A stretch of 64,000 nucleotides of DNA, from assembly GCA_030591585.1 (NCBI GenBank), contig JAUVAS010000002.1, positions 1 to 64,000 on the forward strand. Reading direction: 5' to 3'. Position numbers and translations under genes: made by a program. Every line of letters starts with the position of its first letter. Position 1 is the stretch's first letter. The notes under the pieces are model-generated. The model did no database searches and was not told the DNA's origin. It saw nothing but the letters and a program-made list of their open reading frames with translations. Source of the DNA: Flavobacterium sp. Lineage in GTDB: Bacteria > Bacteroidota > Bacteroidia > Flavobacteriales > Flavobacteriaceae. Of the stretch, positions 16,818 to 24,742 are shown in pieces.

Positions 16818-17285
16818 ATGATAAAGAAGAAACCGACTGAATTAAAAATATTCTTTGACCAACCAAAGACTTTTGAGTTACAAAACATCAAACCATTGAT
16901 GGGACTTGCTGGTCTTTACTTTATTTTCTCAAAAAAAACGCTAATTCAATATCCTTTCCAAAAATCACGATTACTCTACATTGGAATGAGTGAAAAAAAA
17001 ACCAATAGTATTGGAAGTAGGTTAACGGAACATTTTGATGGAAAAAGCAAAAATCTTGGGTTAGTAAATTATAGAAAAAGAGAACAACTATTCTTTACTT
17101 ATATAAACTTTGAGATGCTACGGAACTTTTGGTCGCATAGAATTGAAGACCTAGAGAGTTATTTTATACTTGATTTTGTAGAAAAATATGGAGTTTATCC
17201 TATTTGTAATAACAAATCGGGTTATGACATTTTAAATAAAAAACTAACAGCCAATTTCATAGTTGATTGGCAATACTTTGACTAA
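16818..17285 (+). CDS. GIY-YIG nuclease domain protein
   Basis: This 155-residue protein is made almost entirely of a GIY-YIG fold. The two signature strands read GLYFI and LLYIG (residues about 34-58). The catalytic Arg is in IGSRLTEHF, the metal-binding Glu in DLESYFI, and the C-terminal Asn in PICNNKSGYD. All conserved positions are therefore present, and a nicking or cutting activity on nucleic acid is expected. It is the first gene of a tight three-gene unit, with the next start 11 bp after its stop, followed by a zinc-hook ATPase. That pairing suggests a defence or restriction role; this is inference. Confidence 0.85.
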   Translation: MIKKKPTELKIFFDQPKTFELQNIKPLMGLAGLYFIFSKKTLIQYPFQKSRLLYIGMSEKKTNSIGSRLTEHFDGKSKNLGLVNYRKREQLFFTYINFEMLRNFWSHRIEDLESYFILDFVEKYGVYPICNNKSGYDILNKKLTANFIVDWQYFD

Positions 17286-17296
17286 AAATCTGAAAT

Positions 17297-17509
17297 ATGG
17301 ATAACCAAATAAAAAGTGGAAAAGACGTAATTGACGAATTTTTCGCAGAAATATTAAACGTTGAGGGAACTGATGAAAGCACAGTTAACAAATTGATTGA
17401 ATTATATGGCGAAAACAAATTGACTGATAGCAATATTCAAAATGCGTTGGAAGAATTAAAACAAGAAGCTATTAAGCCTAAAAAAATAAAAGAAGATGGC
17501 AAAGATTAA
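17297..17509 (+). CDS. Small acidic helical protein between nuclease and ATPase
   Basis: This 70-residue, highly charged protein is predicted to be helical (MDNQIKSGKDVIDEFFAEIL, later LEELKQEAIKPKKIKEDGK). I recognise no family. It starts 11 bp after the GIY-YIG gene, and its last 14 nt overlap the start of the ATPase gene, so it should be translationally coupled to the ATPase. It may be an adaptor, inhibitor or regulatory subunit of the unit. No transmembrane segment or metal site is seen. Confidence 0.7.
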   Translation: MDNQIKSGKDVIDEFFAEILNVEGTDESTVNKLIELYGENKLTDSNIQNALEELKQEAIKPKKIKEDGKD

Positions 17510-19904
17510 ATCAATAAAAATAAATGGATTAAGAGGCATTAGAGAGCCTTTGACTCTTGACTTAAATAAAAAATCTATTTTAGTTTATGGAGATAATGGT
17601 ACTGGAAAAAGTTCGTTAACCGATTCTTTTGAATGGTTTTTTTATAACAAAATAGAACATTTATCAAACGAAGAAATTGGAAGAAGAAAGGGACGTGATG
17701 CTTTACGAAACATTTTTATTCCAGATACTGAAGATGGTTTTATCGAACTAAATTTTGATGATAATAAATTAGACTCAAAAAAATCAATAGATAATTCATT
17801 GCGAACTTCTAGTTCCAATGACTCTGATGATTTCAATAATTTTATAGCTTCAACTTATTCAGAAAGGTTGATACTTCGCTATCGTGATTTGGTTCAATTT
17901 ATTATTGCTGGAAAAACAGATAAATTAAAAGAATTACAAAACATAATCGGTTTTTCAAATGTACAGAAAATTAGAGATTTGCTCAAAAGAAACGGTGCGA
18001 GAGTCGCACGGAATATTAAGTCTGCTAATTATGATAATCTTAAAAATGTACAACAAAGTACAATTCTTGAAAATCTAGGACAAAATGCTTACACAGACGA
18101 GCAATTATTTGACGGAGCGAATAAATTAATTGAACCGCTCAAATTAGAAATTGAAATCAAATCTCGTCAAGACATAAATACAATTCTTAAGAGGATTGAG
18201 AGTAAAGAAGATTCGGAACTTTTAAACCAGATAAACTTTTATACCAAGGTTAAAGAATCAGTTGCACGAATTGAAGGCAATATTGATAACATCCACACTA
18301 GTTACAGCATTTTTTACAATTCATTTGACAATTTAAAAAAAGACCCTGAAAAGGTTAAAAACCTTCAACTTCTTTCATTATTTCAAGAAGGTAAATTAGT
18401 ACTCACAAAAGATGTAGTCGAAGATGATTATTGCCCTCTTTGTCAGCAAGAGAAAAGTAAAGTTAACCTTTTGCAAGAGTTAAATTTAAGAATTAAAGAA
18501 TTAGAATTACTCAACAAGGAAAAGGAAAAAGTAGAGAGTAACTCTAAAGACCTTCAAGCCATTATCAAGCCAAATATTAATACTATTGAAGGCTTATTAA
18601 CAGAAAAACTCTTCGAAAAAGAAGATTACTCAAAACTAAAAGAATCCATTGAAGAAATTAAAAATTCTTTGAACACTTATATAGTTGAGACAAAAAAGGA
18701 ATTCACAGAGAGTTTATTGGATAAAGAAAAAATAAAACTTGACAAAAAAGGAATTGCAGTGTTAACCAATGGGTTAGTTAAGACAATTAGAGAGTTAACT
18801 GAAAGCAAGGAAGCTAATCTTAAATTCAAGGCATATACCAAACTTTTTCAATCAGCAAAATCATATGTAGAATATCTAAAAATTGAAAAGGAACAAAATG
18901 TTCTAGCTAATCAACAAGTTACGTTTGAGCTACTTTATGAAGATTTTATTAATAGGCAAGAAGAAGCACTTAATGTTTTTCTAACAATATTCTCTAATGA
19001 CATAAACGATTTTTACACAACAATGAATCCCAACGAAAAAGTTAAGGATATAAAATTAGTGCCATTAAAAAAGAATGACGAACTCGTTGGTATTACAATT
19101 GAATACAGTTTTTTTGATGAAACTCGCATACAACCAATCGCCTATTTAAGCGAAAGTCATATTAACTGTTTAGGGCTTTCATTCTTTTTAGCTTCGGTAA
19201 AAGCATTTAATAAAGAAAGTAAGTTTTTTATACTTGATGATGTAATTTCAAGTTTTGACCGTTCTCATAGATATAGATTTGCACAATTATTAGCGAATAA
19301 ATTTTCAGATTATCAAGTAATTTTATTAACTCACGAAAAGGATTTTTTTGAATTGGTTTCTAGTGAGGTTAAAAGCAAGGGGTGGGTTTTGAAAAATTTT
19401 AAATGGACAAAAGAAGAAGGAACAGGAATAGAAAGGGGAATTGCAGATATCAAAGATAGAATCAAAAAGAAAATTGAAGATAAAAACACAGATGGACTCG
19501 GTAACGATATTCGAGTTTACACAGAAAGAGTTATGAAACGTGTTGCATACGAACTCGAAGCCAAAGTATCCTACAGAAATAATGATATCAACGAAAAGAG
19601 AATGGCACCAGAACTACTAGATGCGGTTCAAAGTAAATTAAAAGCTAGTAATGAACTAAAGACTAAGGCAGACATCCCAAAAATAAAAGGAATGCCTATG
19701 TTTATTGGAAACACAACATCTCACGATAATGATTTTCAAGAAAGCATTGAGGATTTAGAGGCAATTTGGGATGATGTTAAAAATCTAATCCATAATTTCT
19801 ATTGTTCAGGTTGCGACAAATTTCTATCACTAAAATATTATGATAATGTGGAGAAAAAAATTAGATGTGGTTGCGGGAAATTAAAATATGAATGGAAGAA
19901 CTAA
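17496..19904 (+). CDS. SMC/Rad50-like AAA ATPase with zinc hook and C-terminal zinc finger
   Basis: This 802-residue ATPase has RecF/SMC-type architecture. The Walker A loop GDNGTGKSS is near residues 32-40. Long charged coiled-coil arms enclose a zinc-hook motif CPLC (Cys313, Cys316), as in Rad50 or RloC. The signature region AYLSESHINCLGLSFFLAS and Walker B FFILDDVISSFD (about 577-588) are followed by the His of LLTHEKDFF. The C-terminus adds a second metal-site candidate, Cys770 and Cys773 with Cys791 and Cys793. It overlaps the small upstream gene by 14 nt. No toxin or nuclease domain is recognised within it, so cleavage is probably supplied by the GIY-YIG partner. Its role in defence is inferred. 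Confidence 0.85.
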   Translation: MAKIKSIKINGLRGIREPLTLDLNKKSILVYGDNGTGKSSLTDSFEWFFYNKIEHLSNEEIGRRKGRDALRNIFIPDTEDGFIELNFDDNKLDSKKSIDNSLRTSSSNDSDDFNNFIASTYSERLILRYRDLVQFIIAGKTDKLKELQNIIGFSNVQKIRDLLKRNGARVARNIKSANYDNLKNVQQSTILENLGQNAYTDEQLFDGANKLIEPLKLEIEIKSRQDINTILKRIESKEDSELLNQINFYTKVKESVARIEGNIDNIHTSYSIFYNSFDNLKKDPEKVKNLQLLSLFQEGKLVLTKDVVEDDYCPLCQQEKSKVNLLQELNLRIKELELLNKEKEKVESNSKDLQAIIKPNINTIEGLLTEKLFEKEDYSKLKESIEEIKNSLNTYIVETKKEFTESLLDKEKIKLDKKGIAVLTNGLVKTIRELTESKEANLKFKAYTKLFQSAKSYVEYLKIEKEQNVLANQQVTFELLYEDFINRQEEALNVFLTIFSNDINDFYTTMNPNEKVKDIKLVPLKKNDELVGITIEYSFFDETRIQPIAYLSESHINCLGLSFFLASVKAFNKESKFFILDDVISSFDRSHRYRFAQLLANKFSDYQVILLTHEKDFFELVSSEVKSKGWVLKNFKWTKEEGTGIERGIADIKDRIKKKIEDKNTDGLGNDIRVYTERVMKRVAYELEAKVSYRNNDINEKRMAPELLDAVQSKLKASNELKTKADIPKIKGMPMFIGNTTSHDNDFQESIEDLEAIWDDVKNLIHNFYCSGCDKFLSLKYYDNVEKKIRCGCGKLKYEWKN

Positions 19905-19905
19905 A

Positions 19906-19998
19906 ATAGCCAACGCTAAAAGACATACACATTTACAATTCGCACCAGCCAACGCTAAAGCCAAAAATTGCAAAAGAGTATGTCTTTGCCATCGCTAT
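19906..19998 (+). repeat. Imperfect palindrome B1 after the ATPase gene
   Basis: The left arm from ATAGCCAACGCTAAAAGAC (19906 on) to about 19940 pairs with 19966-19998. Their shared core is AAAGACATAC and both arms end in AATT. It begins 1 nt after the ATPase stop. GCCAACGCTAAA occurs twice within it (19909-19920 and 19948-19959). Confidence 0.6.
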
Positions 19999-20020
19999 CA
20001 GCAGAACGGAAAGAAAGCCA

Positions 20021-20155
20021 GCTTACAACAAAGTATAAAAATAATAGCCGAGAAAGTAGTAAATATGAACATTGTAGCCCGCATAAAATTTTGTAGTAAA
20101 TTGAAAAATTATACTTCCGCAATCGGCTACTATTCTTATACAAACCGTTGTACCA
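20021..20155 (+). repeat. Imperfect palindrome B2 (cassette-boundary candidate)
   Basis: The left arm 20024-20050 (TACAAC, GTATAA, AATAGCCG) pairs with the right arm 20124-20152 (CGGCTACTATTC, TTATAC, GTTGTA) across about 70 bp. The right arm shares the 15-mer TATTCTTATACAAAC with palindrome E. Its final GTT (20147-20149) starts 32 nt before the next ATG. With B1 it fills the 274-bp gap; a 96-residue reading frame through it is not considered real. Confidence 0.65.
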
Positions 20156-20178
20156 CATTTGACCAAACGAACTACTGA

Positions 20179-22008
20179 ATGAATCAAGAAGTATATTTTA
20201 AAAATATTCGCGCTGAAATCTTAACAAATTTAGATAAATGCGAATCAGATTTAAAAATTGCAGTTGCGTGGTTTACTGATAAAAAAATCATAAAAAAAGT
20301 AAATGAATTAATTGATGACGACATAAGTGTAGAAATTATTATTTATGATGACCACGTAAACAAAAAAGAATTATTTGAACAACTTTATTACGGTAACGCA
20401 AAAATTTATTTATCTAAAAAATTAATGCATAATAAGTTTTGTGTCATTGATAACAAAACGGTTATAAATGGCTCATATAATTGGACTCTGAACGCATCTA
20501 CAAATGAAGAAAATATTCAAATAACATACGATAATTCCGAGTTTGCAGAAAGATTCAGTACTCAATTCGATAATCTTGTGAAATCCTGCAAACCAATTGA
20601 CGATTATTTCGAGTACTCTTTAGAAAACTTAAACAATATAAATTGGGAATTTAAAAATTACTTATCACAACATAGACAATCAAGATATCCATACTTCTAT
20701 TCTCTACAGAATCTTGAACTAACTGAATCAAATAAATTCTTCAAAAGTCTGAAACAAGGTTATTATTTAATAAAAAACGAGGACGAAGAACAAGAATTTT
20801 TGCGAACGAAGTATTTTATAGAATCAAAATATTCATTGAATAAAATAAATAAGATTTTAAACAAGAAAATCTCATTACCTGACTTTTACGATTATATTCC
20901 TTCTTTAAAAACTGACCTAAATACTACATTTTTTTTTAATCAAGAAGCTTATCCAGTAGAAACTTGGAATAGACACAGATATGTGTTCTATATTGATAAA
21001 AATGGAAGTTTAATTGGCGATAAAGTACCGTTTACTGATAAACTTCCAAATGGACTTTATCTACAAAATTTCTCAAACTTTGGTTCAAAGAAATACATAG
21101 TAGATATAGAATTGAAAAAGTTCGATTTAGATATGGTTTCTATAGAACTACACAAGGAAATAGGAATTTTCGGAGAAAAAAAAACAAAGAAATATAGAAA
21201 AGAATACAAATTTGGTTTAAAGAACTTTACAAATAATATTTTAGTTAATTTCAAATACGATCATTATGAAATAGATGAAGGAAATCATCAAGTAAATTTT
21301 ATAGAACTTCCGCATTTCCAAAAAGATTTAGAACAAGGCAAATTAATTTATTTAGATAAAAAACTAAAGGACTTTAAAAAATATCCTTATAAAATCACTT
21401 CATACGATTACAAGAGAAAAACACTAACCAAAAATCCTGAAATAATATTTCCCAAAAAAATAAATAGAGATGATTTTACTTTTTTGACTGATGACAATGA
21501 AGAATACCTTAGGCTATATGTTGCTTTATCTAACAATAAGTTTAGTTTTTCATATTTGAAATTATATGATATTAAGTTTTCAGAATTTGAGAAACTTAAA
21601 AGAGAATATTTCTACGGATACGCAAAATTTAAAAATGGATATTCTGGTCAATCTTTTTTAGAATACCAAGATAAACTAAAGCAACAAAAAGAGCAATTTC
21701 TGAATGATTTTAAAGGAGGAACATCTGAAAAAGAAGGTTGCTATGTAGCTACAATGGTATATGGTAATTATAACCATCCAAATGTGATAGTTTTGCGAAA
21801 ATTTAGAGATTATAACTTAAAAAATGTTCTAATAGGCAGGCTCTTTATCAAATATTATTATAGGTTTTCACCACAATATGTTGAGTATGTTAAGAATAAA
21901 AAACATCTGAATTTATTCTCGACAATTATAATAAAAGTGATAACACACGGAATAAAAACGTGGCACAACAACGGTAATTGTTGCACAAGCTCAAATAAAT
22001 CAAAATAA
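20179..22008 (+). CDS. Phospholipase D-like protein with C-terminal CFI-box domain
   Basis: This 609-residue protein has an N-terminal PLD-like domain (residues about 1-150) with one HKD motif, MHNKFCVIDNKTVINGSYNWT, giving His, Lys and Asp. Such single-motif proteins usually act as dimers, often as nucleases or phosphodiesterases. The long middle part is not recognised. Around residues 515-575 lies a CFI-box-type domain (CYVATMVYGNYNHPNVIVLR, then FRDY, IGRLFIKYYYRFSP). The last 15 or so codons (KTWHNNGNCCTSSNKSK) are low-complexity and read into palindromic repeat DNA, so the original stop may have been lost. It forms a one-gene unit between palindromes B2 and C. Confidence 0.75.
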   Translation: MNQEVYFKNIRAEILTNLDKCESDLKIAVAWFTDKKIIKKVNELIDDDISVEIIIYDDHVNKKELFEQLYYGNAKIYLSKKLMHNKFCVIDNKTVINGSYNWTLNASTNEENIQITYDNSEFAERFSTQFDNLVKSCKPIDDYFEYSLENLNNINWEFKNYLSQHRQSRYPYFYSLQNLELTESNKFFKSLKQGYYLIKNEDEEQEFLRTKYFIESKYSLNKINKILNKKISLPDFYDYIPSLKTDLNTTFFFNQEAYPVETWNRHRYVFYIDKNGSLIGDKVPFTDKLPNGLYLQNFSNFGSKKYIVDIELKKFDLDMVSIELHKEIGIFGEKKTKKYRKEYKFGLKNFTNNILVNFKYDHYEIDEGNHQVNFIELPHFQKDLEQGKLIYLDKKLKDFKKYPYKITSYDYKRKTLTKNPEIIFPKKINRDDFTFLTDDNEEYLRLYVALSNNKFSFSYLKLYDIKFSEFEKLKREYFYGYAKFKNGYSGQSFLEYQDKLKQQKEQFLNDFKGGTSEKEGCYVATMVYGNYNHPNVIVLRKFRDYNLKNVLIGRLFIKYYYRFSPQYVEYVKNKKHLNLFSTIIIKVITHGIKTWHNNGNCCTSSNKSK

Positions 22009-22114
22009 GTAACTAAAAAGCCTTGCTTCAACTTTTTCAACCTTTAATAACATAGCTGAGTTCAACCCCAAAGAAGCATCGCAATTAGTAGTTATAATAT
22101 AGCAGCTTAAAACC

Positions 22115-22183
22115 TGCTAACAACACAAATAAAGCTATATTTGAAAGTAAATCAATGAGTTTGTGCGCAGACTCCCGTTAGCC
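22115..22183 (+). repeat. Imperfect palindrome C (cassette-boundary candidate)
   Basis: GCTAAC (22116-22121) with ACACAAA pairs with TTTGTG (22160-22165) and GTTAGC (22177-22182), a compact site of about 69 bp. It ends 11 bp before the ATP-grasp ATG. It carries the 16-mer TGCGCAGACTCCCGTT (22164-22179), which is repeated exactly in site D on the other side of the gene. The stretch 22009-22114 shows no gene. Confidence 0.6.
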
Positions 22184-22193
22184 TTAATAAAAA

Positions 22194-23357
22194 ATGATAC
22201 TCATAGACAAACCATATATTTCAAGTTTTCTAATAAAAACGATTAAAGATAATAATTTTGAAGTCATTTCCACTAAAGAAGCAAAGTCATTGATTAATGA
22301 TGATTCTATGAATTGGATTTCTGAAAAGGATGCAATAAATAAAATTACAAACAGTCCAAACCCTCTTGTTTATACAAATTCTGAAAATTCATTATTATGG
22401 ATTTTCAACAACCTAAAAGCAACCACCCTCCCTAACCAAATAAGATTATTTAAAGACAAACTCAAATTTAGAGAATTAACAAAAGATTTATTTCCTGATT
22501 TTCTATTTAGAAAAATTAAAATAGATGAAATTCAAACATTAGATTTAGATGAATTAAAACTGCCATTTGTTATTAAGCCTTCTTTAGGTTTTTTTAGCAT
22601 TGGAGTGCATATAGTGTACAATAAATCTGATTGGAATGCTGCTCAAAAAGAATTAAACTATGATAATCTAAAAAGTATCTACCCTAAAGAAGTAATGGAT
22701 GCGTCAATATTCATTATTGAAGAATACATAAAAGGAGAAGAATTTGCTATAGATGCCTATTTTAATAAAGATGGAGAAGTAGTAATACTAAATATTCTTC
22801 ATCATAAATTTTCTTCAAGTTCTGATGTGAGCGACAGGGTGTATTCCACTTCTCAAAGCATAATTAATAAGTACAAAGAAGCCATTGAGGTGTTTTTAAA
22901 ACCAATAGGAAAAAAAGCAGCATTAAAAAATTTCCCTTTACATCTAGAGGTCAGAATTGATGAAAAAGGAACAATAAAACCAATAGAAATCAACCCGCAG
23001 AGATTTGGAGGATGGTGTACAACTGGTGATCTTTCGTGGTATGCATTTGGATTTAACTCCTATCAATACTTCATTCAAAATAAAAAGCCTAATTGGAAAG
23101 AAATTTTCAGAAACAGAGAAGATAAAATTTATAGTATTATTTTATTAAATAATAATTCAGGAATTAAATCTTTAGAAATTTCTTATTTTGATTTTGAAAT
23201 GCTTAAACAAGATTTAGAAAAGGTATTAGTTGTTAGAAAATTAGATTTCAATAAATATCCTGCATTTGGGCTCTTATTTACTGAAACAAGCATAGGAAAT
23301 GAAAGGGAACTAAATGAGATACTAAATTCTGATTTAAGTAAATATATTAGAAAATAG
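22194..23357 (+). CDS. ATP-grasp domain protein
   Basis: This 387-residue protein has an ATP-grasp ligase core. LKLPFVIKPSLGFFSIGVHIV carries the ATP-binding Lys, IIEEYIKGEEFAIDAYF the adenine-loop Glu, and HLEVRIDEKGTIKPIEINPQRFGG the metal-binding Glu and Asn. Such enzymes join a carboxylate to an amine, thiol or other nucleophile. The substrate cannot be told, and no biosynthetic partner is adjacent. The gene stands alone between palindromes C and D, which share an identical 16-bp direct repeat, so it looks like a self-contained cassette. The C-terminal 70 or so residues are not recognised. Confidence 0.82.
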   Translation: MILIDKPYISSFLIKTIKDNNFEVISTKEAKSLINDDSMNWISEKDAINKITNSPNPLVYTNSENSLLWIFNNLKATTLPNQIRLFKDKLKFRELTKDLFPDFLFRKIKIDEIQTLDLDELKLPFVIKPSLGFFSIGVHIVYNKSDWNAAQKELNYDNLKSIYPKEVMDASIFIIEEYIKGEEFAIDAYFNKDGEVVILNILHHKFSSSSDVSDRVYSTSQSIINKYKEAIEVFLKPIGKKAALKNFPLHLEVRIDEKGTIKPIEINPQRFGGWCTTGDLSWYAFGFNSYQYFIQNKKPNWKEIFRNREDKIYSIILLNNNSGIKSLEISYFDFEMLKQDLEKVLVVRKLDFNKYPAFGLLFTETSIGNERELNEILNSDLSKYIRK

Positions 23358-23486
23358 AAATTACTAAGGTTAACAAAAAATATAGGGCATGCCGCAGTTT
23401 GTAGTACTTAGAAAAGAATTAGTAAATTTAAACAATAGTGAAACCAAAGAAAATTATAGAATAAAGTGCGACATGCACCATATTCA

Positions 23487-23607
23487 AACCGTCAGACTGC
23501 GCAAAAACGTATTTTAAACAAAGGTGTATTCGGGGAGGTGATTGAGAAAAAATCAAATACAGGATTCTCAGAGCTTGAAATTTAGTTAATGCGCAGACTC
23601 CCGTTGG
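23487..23607 (+). repeat. Imperfect palindrome D (cassette-boundary candidate)
   Basis: AACCGTCAGACTGCGCA (23488-23504) pairs imperfectly with TGCGCAGACTCCCGTT (23590-23605) across about 85 bp. The right arm is the exact 16-bp direct repeat of site C. Its GTT (23603-23605) starts 31 nt before the next ATG. Nothing gene-like is seen in the 276-bp gap apart from this. Confidence 0.6.
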
Positions 23608-23633
23608 CAGCAATGAGCGACAAAACAAAATAA

Positions 23634-24023
23634 ATGAGTAAAATAGTAAAATACATATTATTTAGAACTGTTTTAGTAATAATTACTCTTCACACTGTTA
23701 TTCCTCATCCTCATTCAGATAAATTAACGGAGGAAAAACATCTTGAACTCCATAAAAAATCAACTTCATTATTTGGAATTATAAGGCTTGCTTTTCACGA
23801 GAGTGATGATGAGAGTTTAGACAGTCTCATTTATACTCAATATGAAAGTGTTAAGAAAGTAGATTCTAAGCATACGTATCCAAAAGTTTCTTTATTCAAT
23901 AACATTCAATCAATAGTTGAAAAAAGAGAAACGGAAAAAATAGTTAAATCGAGTACCAATAATTTTAACAGATTACTTTTTGTTAAACTGAATGGATTAA
24001 GAGGGCCACCCATATTGACTTAA
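23634..24023 (+). CDS. Small exported protein of the kind found beside metal-efflux genes
   Basis: This 129-residue protein has one N-terminal hydrophobic segment (VKYILFRTVLVIITLHTVIP), a His-rich start of the mature part (HPHSDKL, EEKHLELHKK) and the ending LRGPPILT. From memory, small Bacteroidota proteins with this HPHS start and RGPP end sit upstream of CusA/CzcA-type efflux systems. No such pump is present here, so this copy would be an orphan. Role unknown; a metal-binding or sensing function is possible. It is followed after 50 bp by a membrane protein gene in the same cassette-like unit. Confidence 0.55.
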   Translation: MSKIVKYILFRTVLVIITLHTVIPHPHSDKLTEEKHLELHKKSTSLFGIIRLAFHESDDESLDSLIYTQYESVKKVDSKHTYPKVSLFNNIQSIVEKRETEKIVKSSTNNFNRLLFVKLNGLRGPPILT

Positions 24024-24073
24024 TCAATTCAGTATTTAAAATAAAATAATAACAAAAAATAAAATTTAAAATT

Positions 24074-24577
24074 ATGGACGCAACTCATTTGCATTTAATA
24101 TTAACACATTTCCCAATAGTGGGAACAATTATCGGAATAGGAATTTTGGCTTATGGTCAATTTGACAAAAATGATGATATAAAAAAAGTAGCATTAGTAA
24201 CTTTTATATTAATGGCTATTTTAACAATACCTGTTTTTCTAACAGGCGAAGAAGCAGAAGAAACTGTTGAACATATCGCAGGAGTTTCAGAACAATTAAT
24301 TGAAAACCACGAAGAACTTGCTGAAAAAGCAATATGGTTAATGGGTCTTTTAGGAATTTTGTCAATTAGTAACTTTTTTGCGATTATCAAAAAGTTATCG
24401 TTTGCAAAAACTTTAAGTCTAATTATACTTGTCGTTTCATTAGGAACATTTGGACTTTTTGCAAAAGTAGGAAGTACAGGTGGAGAAATTAGACATTCTG
24501 AAATAAGAACAAGTAATGTGAATAATGAAAATGGAATATTTAATGGTGGTGAAAAAGAAGACCGCGATGATGATTAA
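24074..24577 (+). CDS. DUF2231-like membrane protein
   Basis: This 167-residue protein has about four membrane spans and the opening MDATHLHLILTHFPIVGTII, whose conserved His and HFP motif resemble small DUF2231-type membrane proteins. A Glu-rich loop (TGEEAEETVEHIAG, ENHEELAEKA) lies between spans two and three. The C-terminus is hydrophilic and acidic (EKEDRDDD). The function is not established; its neighbour suggests a link with metal homeostasis, but this is inference. It is the second gene of a two-gene unit that ends at palindrome E. Confidence 0.6.
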   Translation: MDATHLHLILTHFPIVGTIIGIGILAYGQFDKNDDIKKVALVTFILMAILTIPVFLTGEEAEETVEHIAGVSEQLIENHEELAEKAIWLMGLLGILSISNFFAIIKKLSFAKTLSLIILVVSLGTFGLFAKVGSTGGEIRHSEIRTSNVNNENGIFNGGEKEDRDDD

Positions 24578-24589
24578 ATAATCATTGCT

Positions 24590-24716
24590 ACCAGAAAAAT
24601 ATAAATGTAATAGCGGTTTTAATGCTAAATTTAAAGTTCATATCTTTGAATAAAGTTAGTGCTAAATTGAAAAAACAAAGCATTGAAATCCGCTATTATT
24701 CTTATACAAACACGTT
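24590..24716 (+). repeat. Imperfect palindrome E (cassette-boundary candidate)
   Basis: The left arm 24593-24624 (AATAGCGG, AATGC) pairs with the right arm 24680-24712 (GCATTG, CCGCTATTATTC, TTATACAAAC). The right arm matches palindrome B2 at 20 of 22 positions. The closing GTT at 24714-24716 starts 29 nt before the ATG of the FG-GAP gene. It starts 12 bp after the preceding stop. Confidence 0.65.
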
Positions 24717-24742
24717 TTTTTTAAATTTTAAACCCTTAATAA

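Noticed and set aside
17496-19904. The zinc-hook ATPase as housekeeping SbcC/Rad50
   Set aside because: No SbcD/Mre11 partner is adjacent, the coiled coils are too short for SbcC, and it is coupled to a GIY-YIG gene in an accessory region.
19888-20178. Plus-strand reading frame of 96 codons after the ATPase gene
   Set aside because: It overlaps the ATPase 3' end and runs entirely through palindromes B1 and B2; the composition is repeat-derived and no family is recognised.
23428-23628. Minus-strand reading frame of 66 codons between the ATP-grasp and HPHS-protein genes
   Set aside because: It reads across palindrome D; open frame explained by the repeat, with no homology signal.
16544-24742. 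CRISPR array
   Set aside because: The repeats are long, imperfect palindromes hundreds of bases to kilobases apart with genes between them; there are no regular short repeats and no cas genes.
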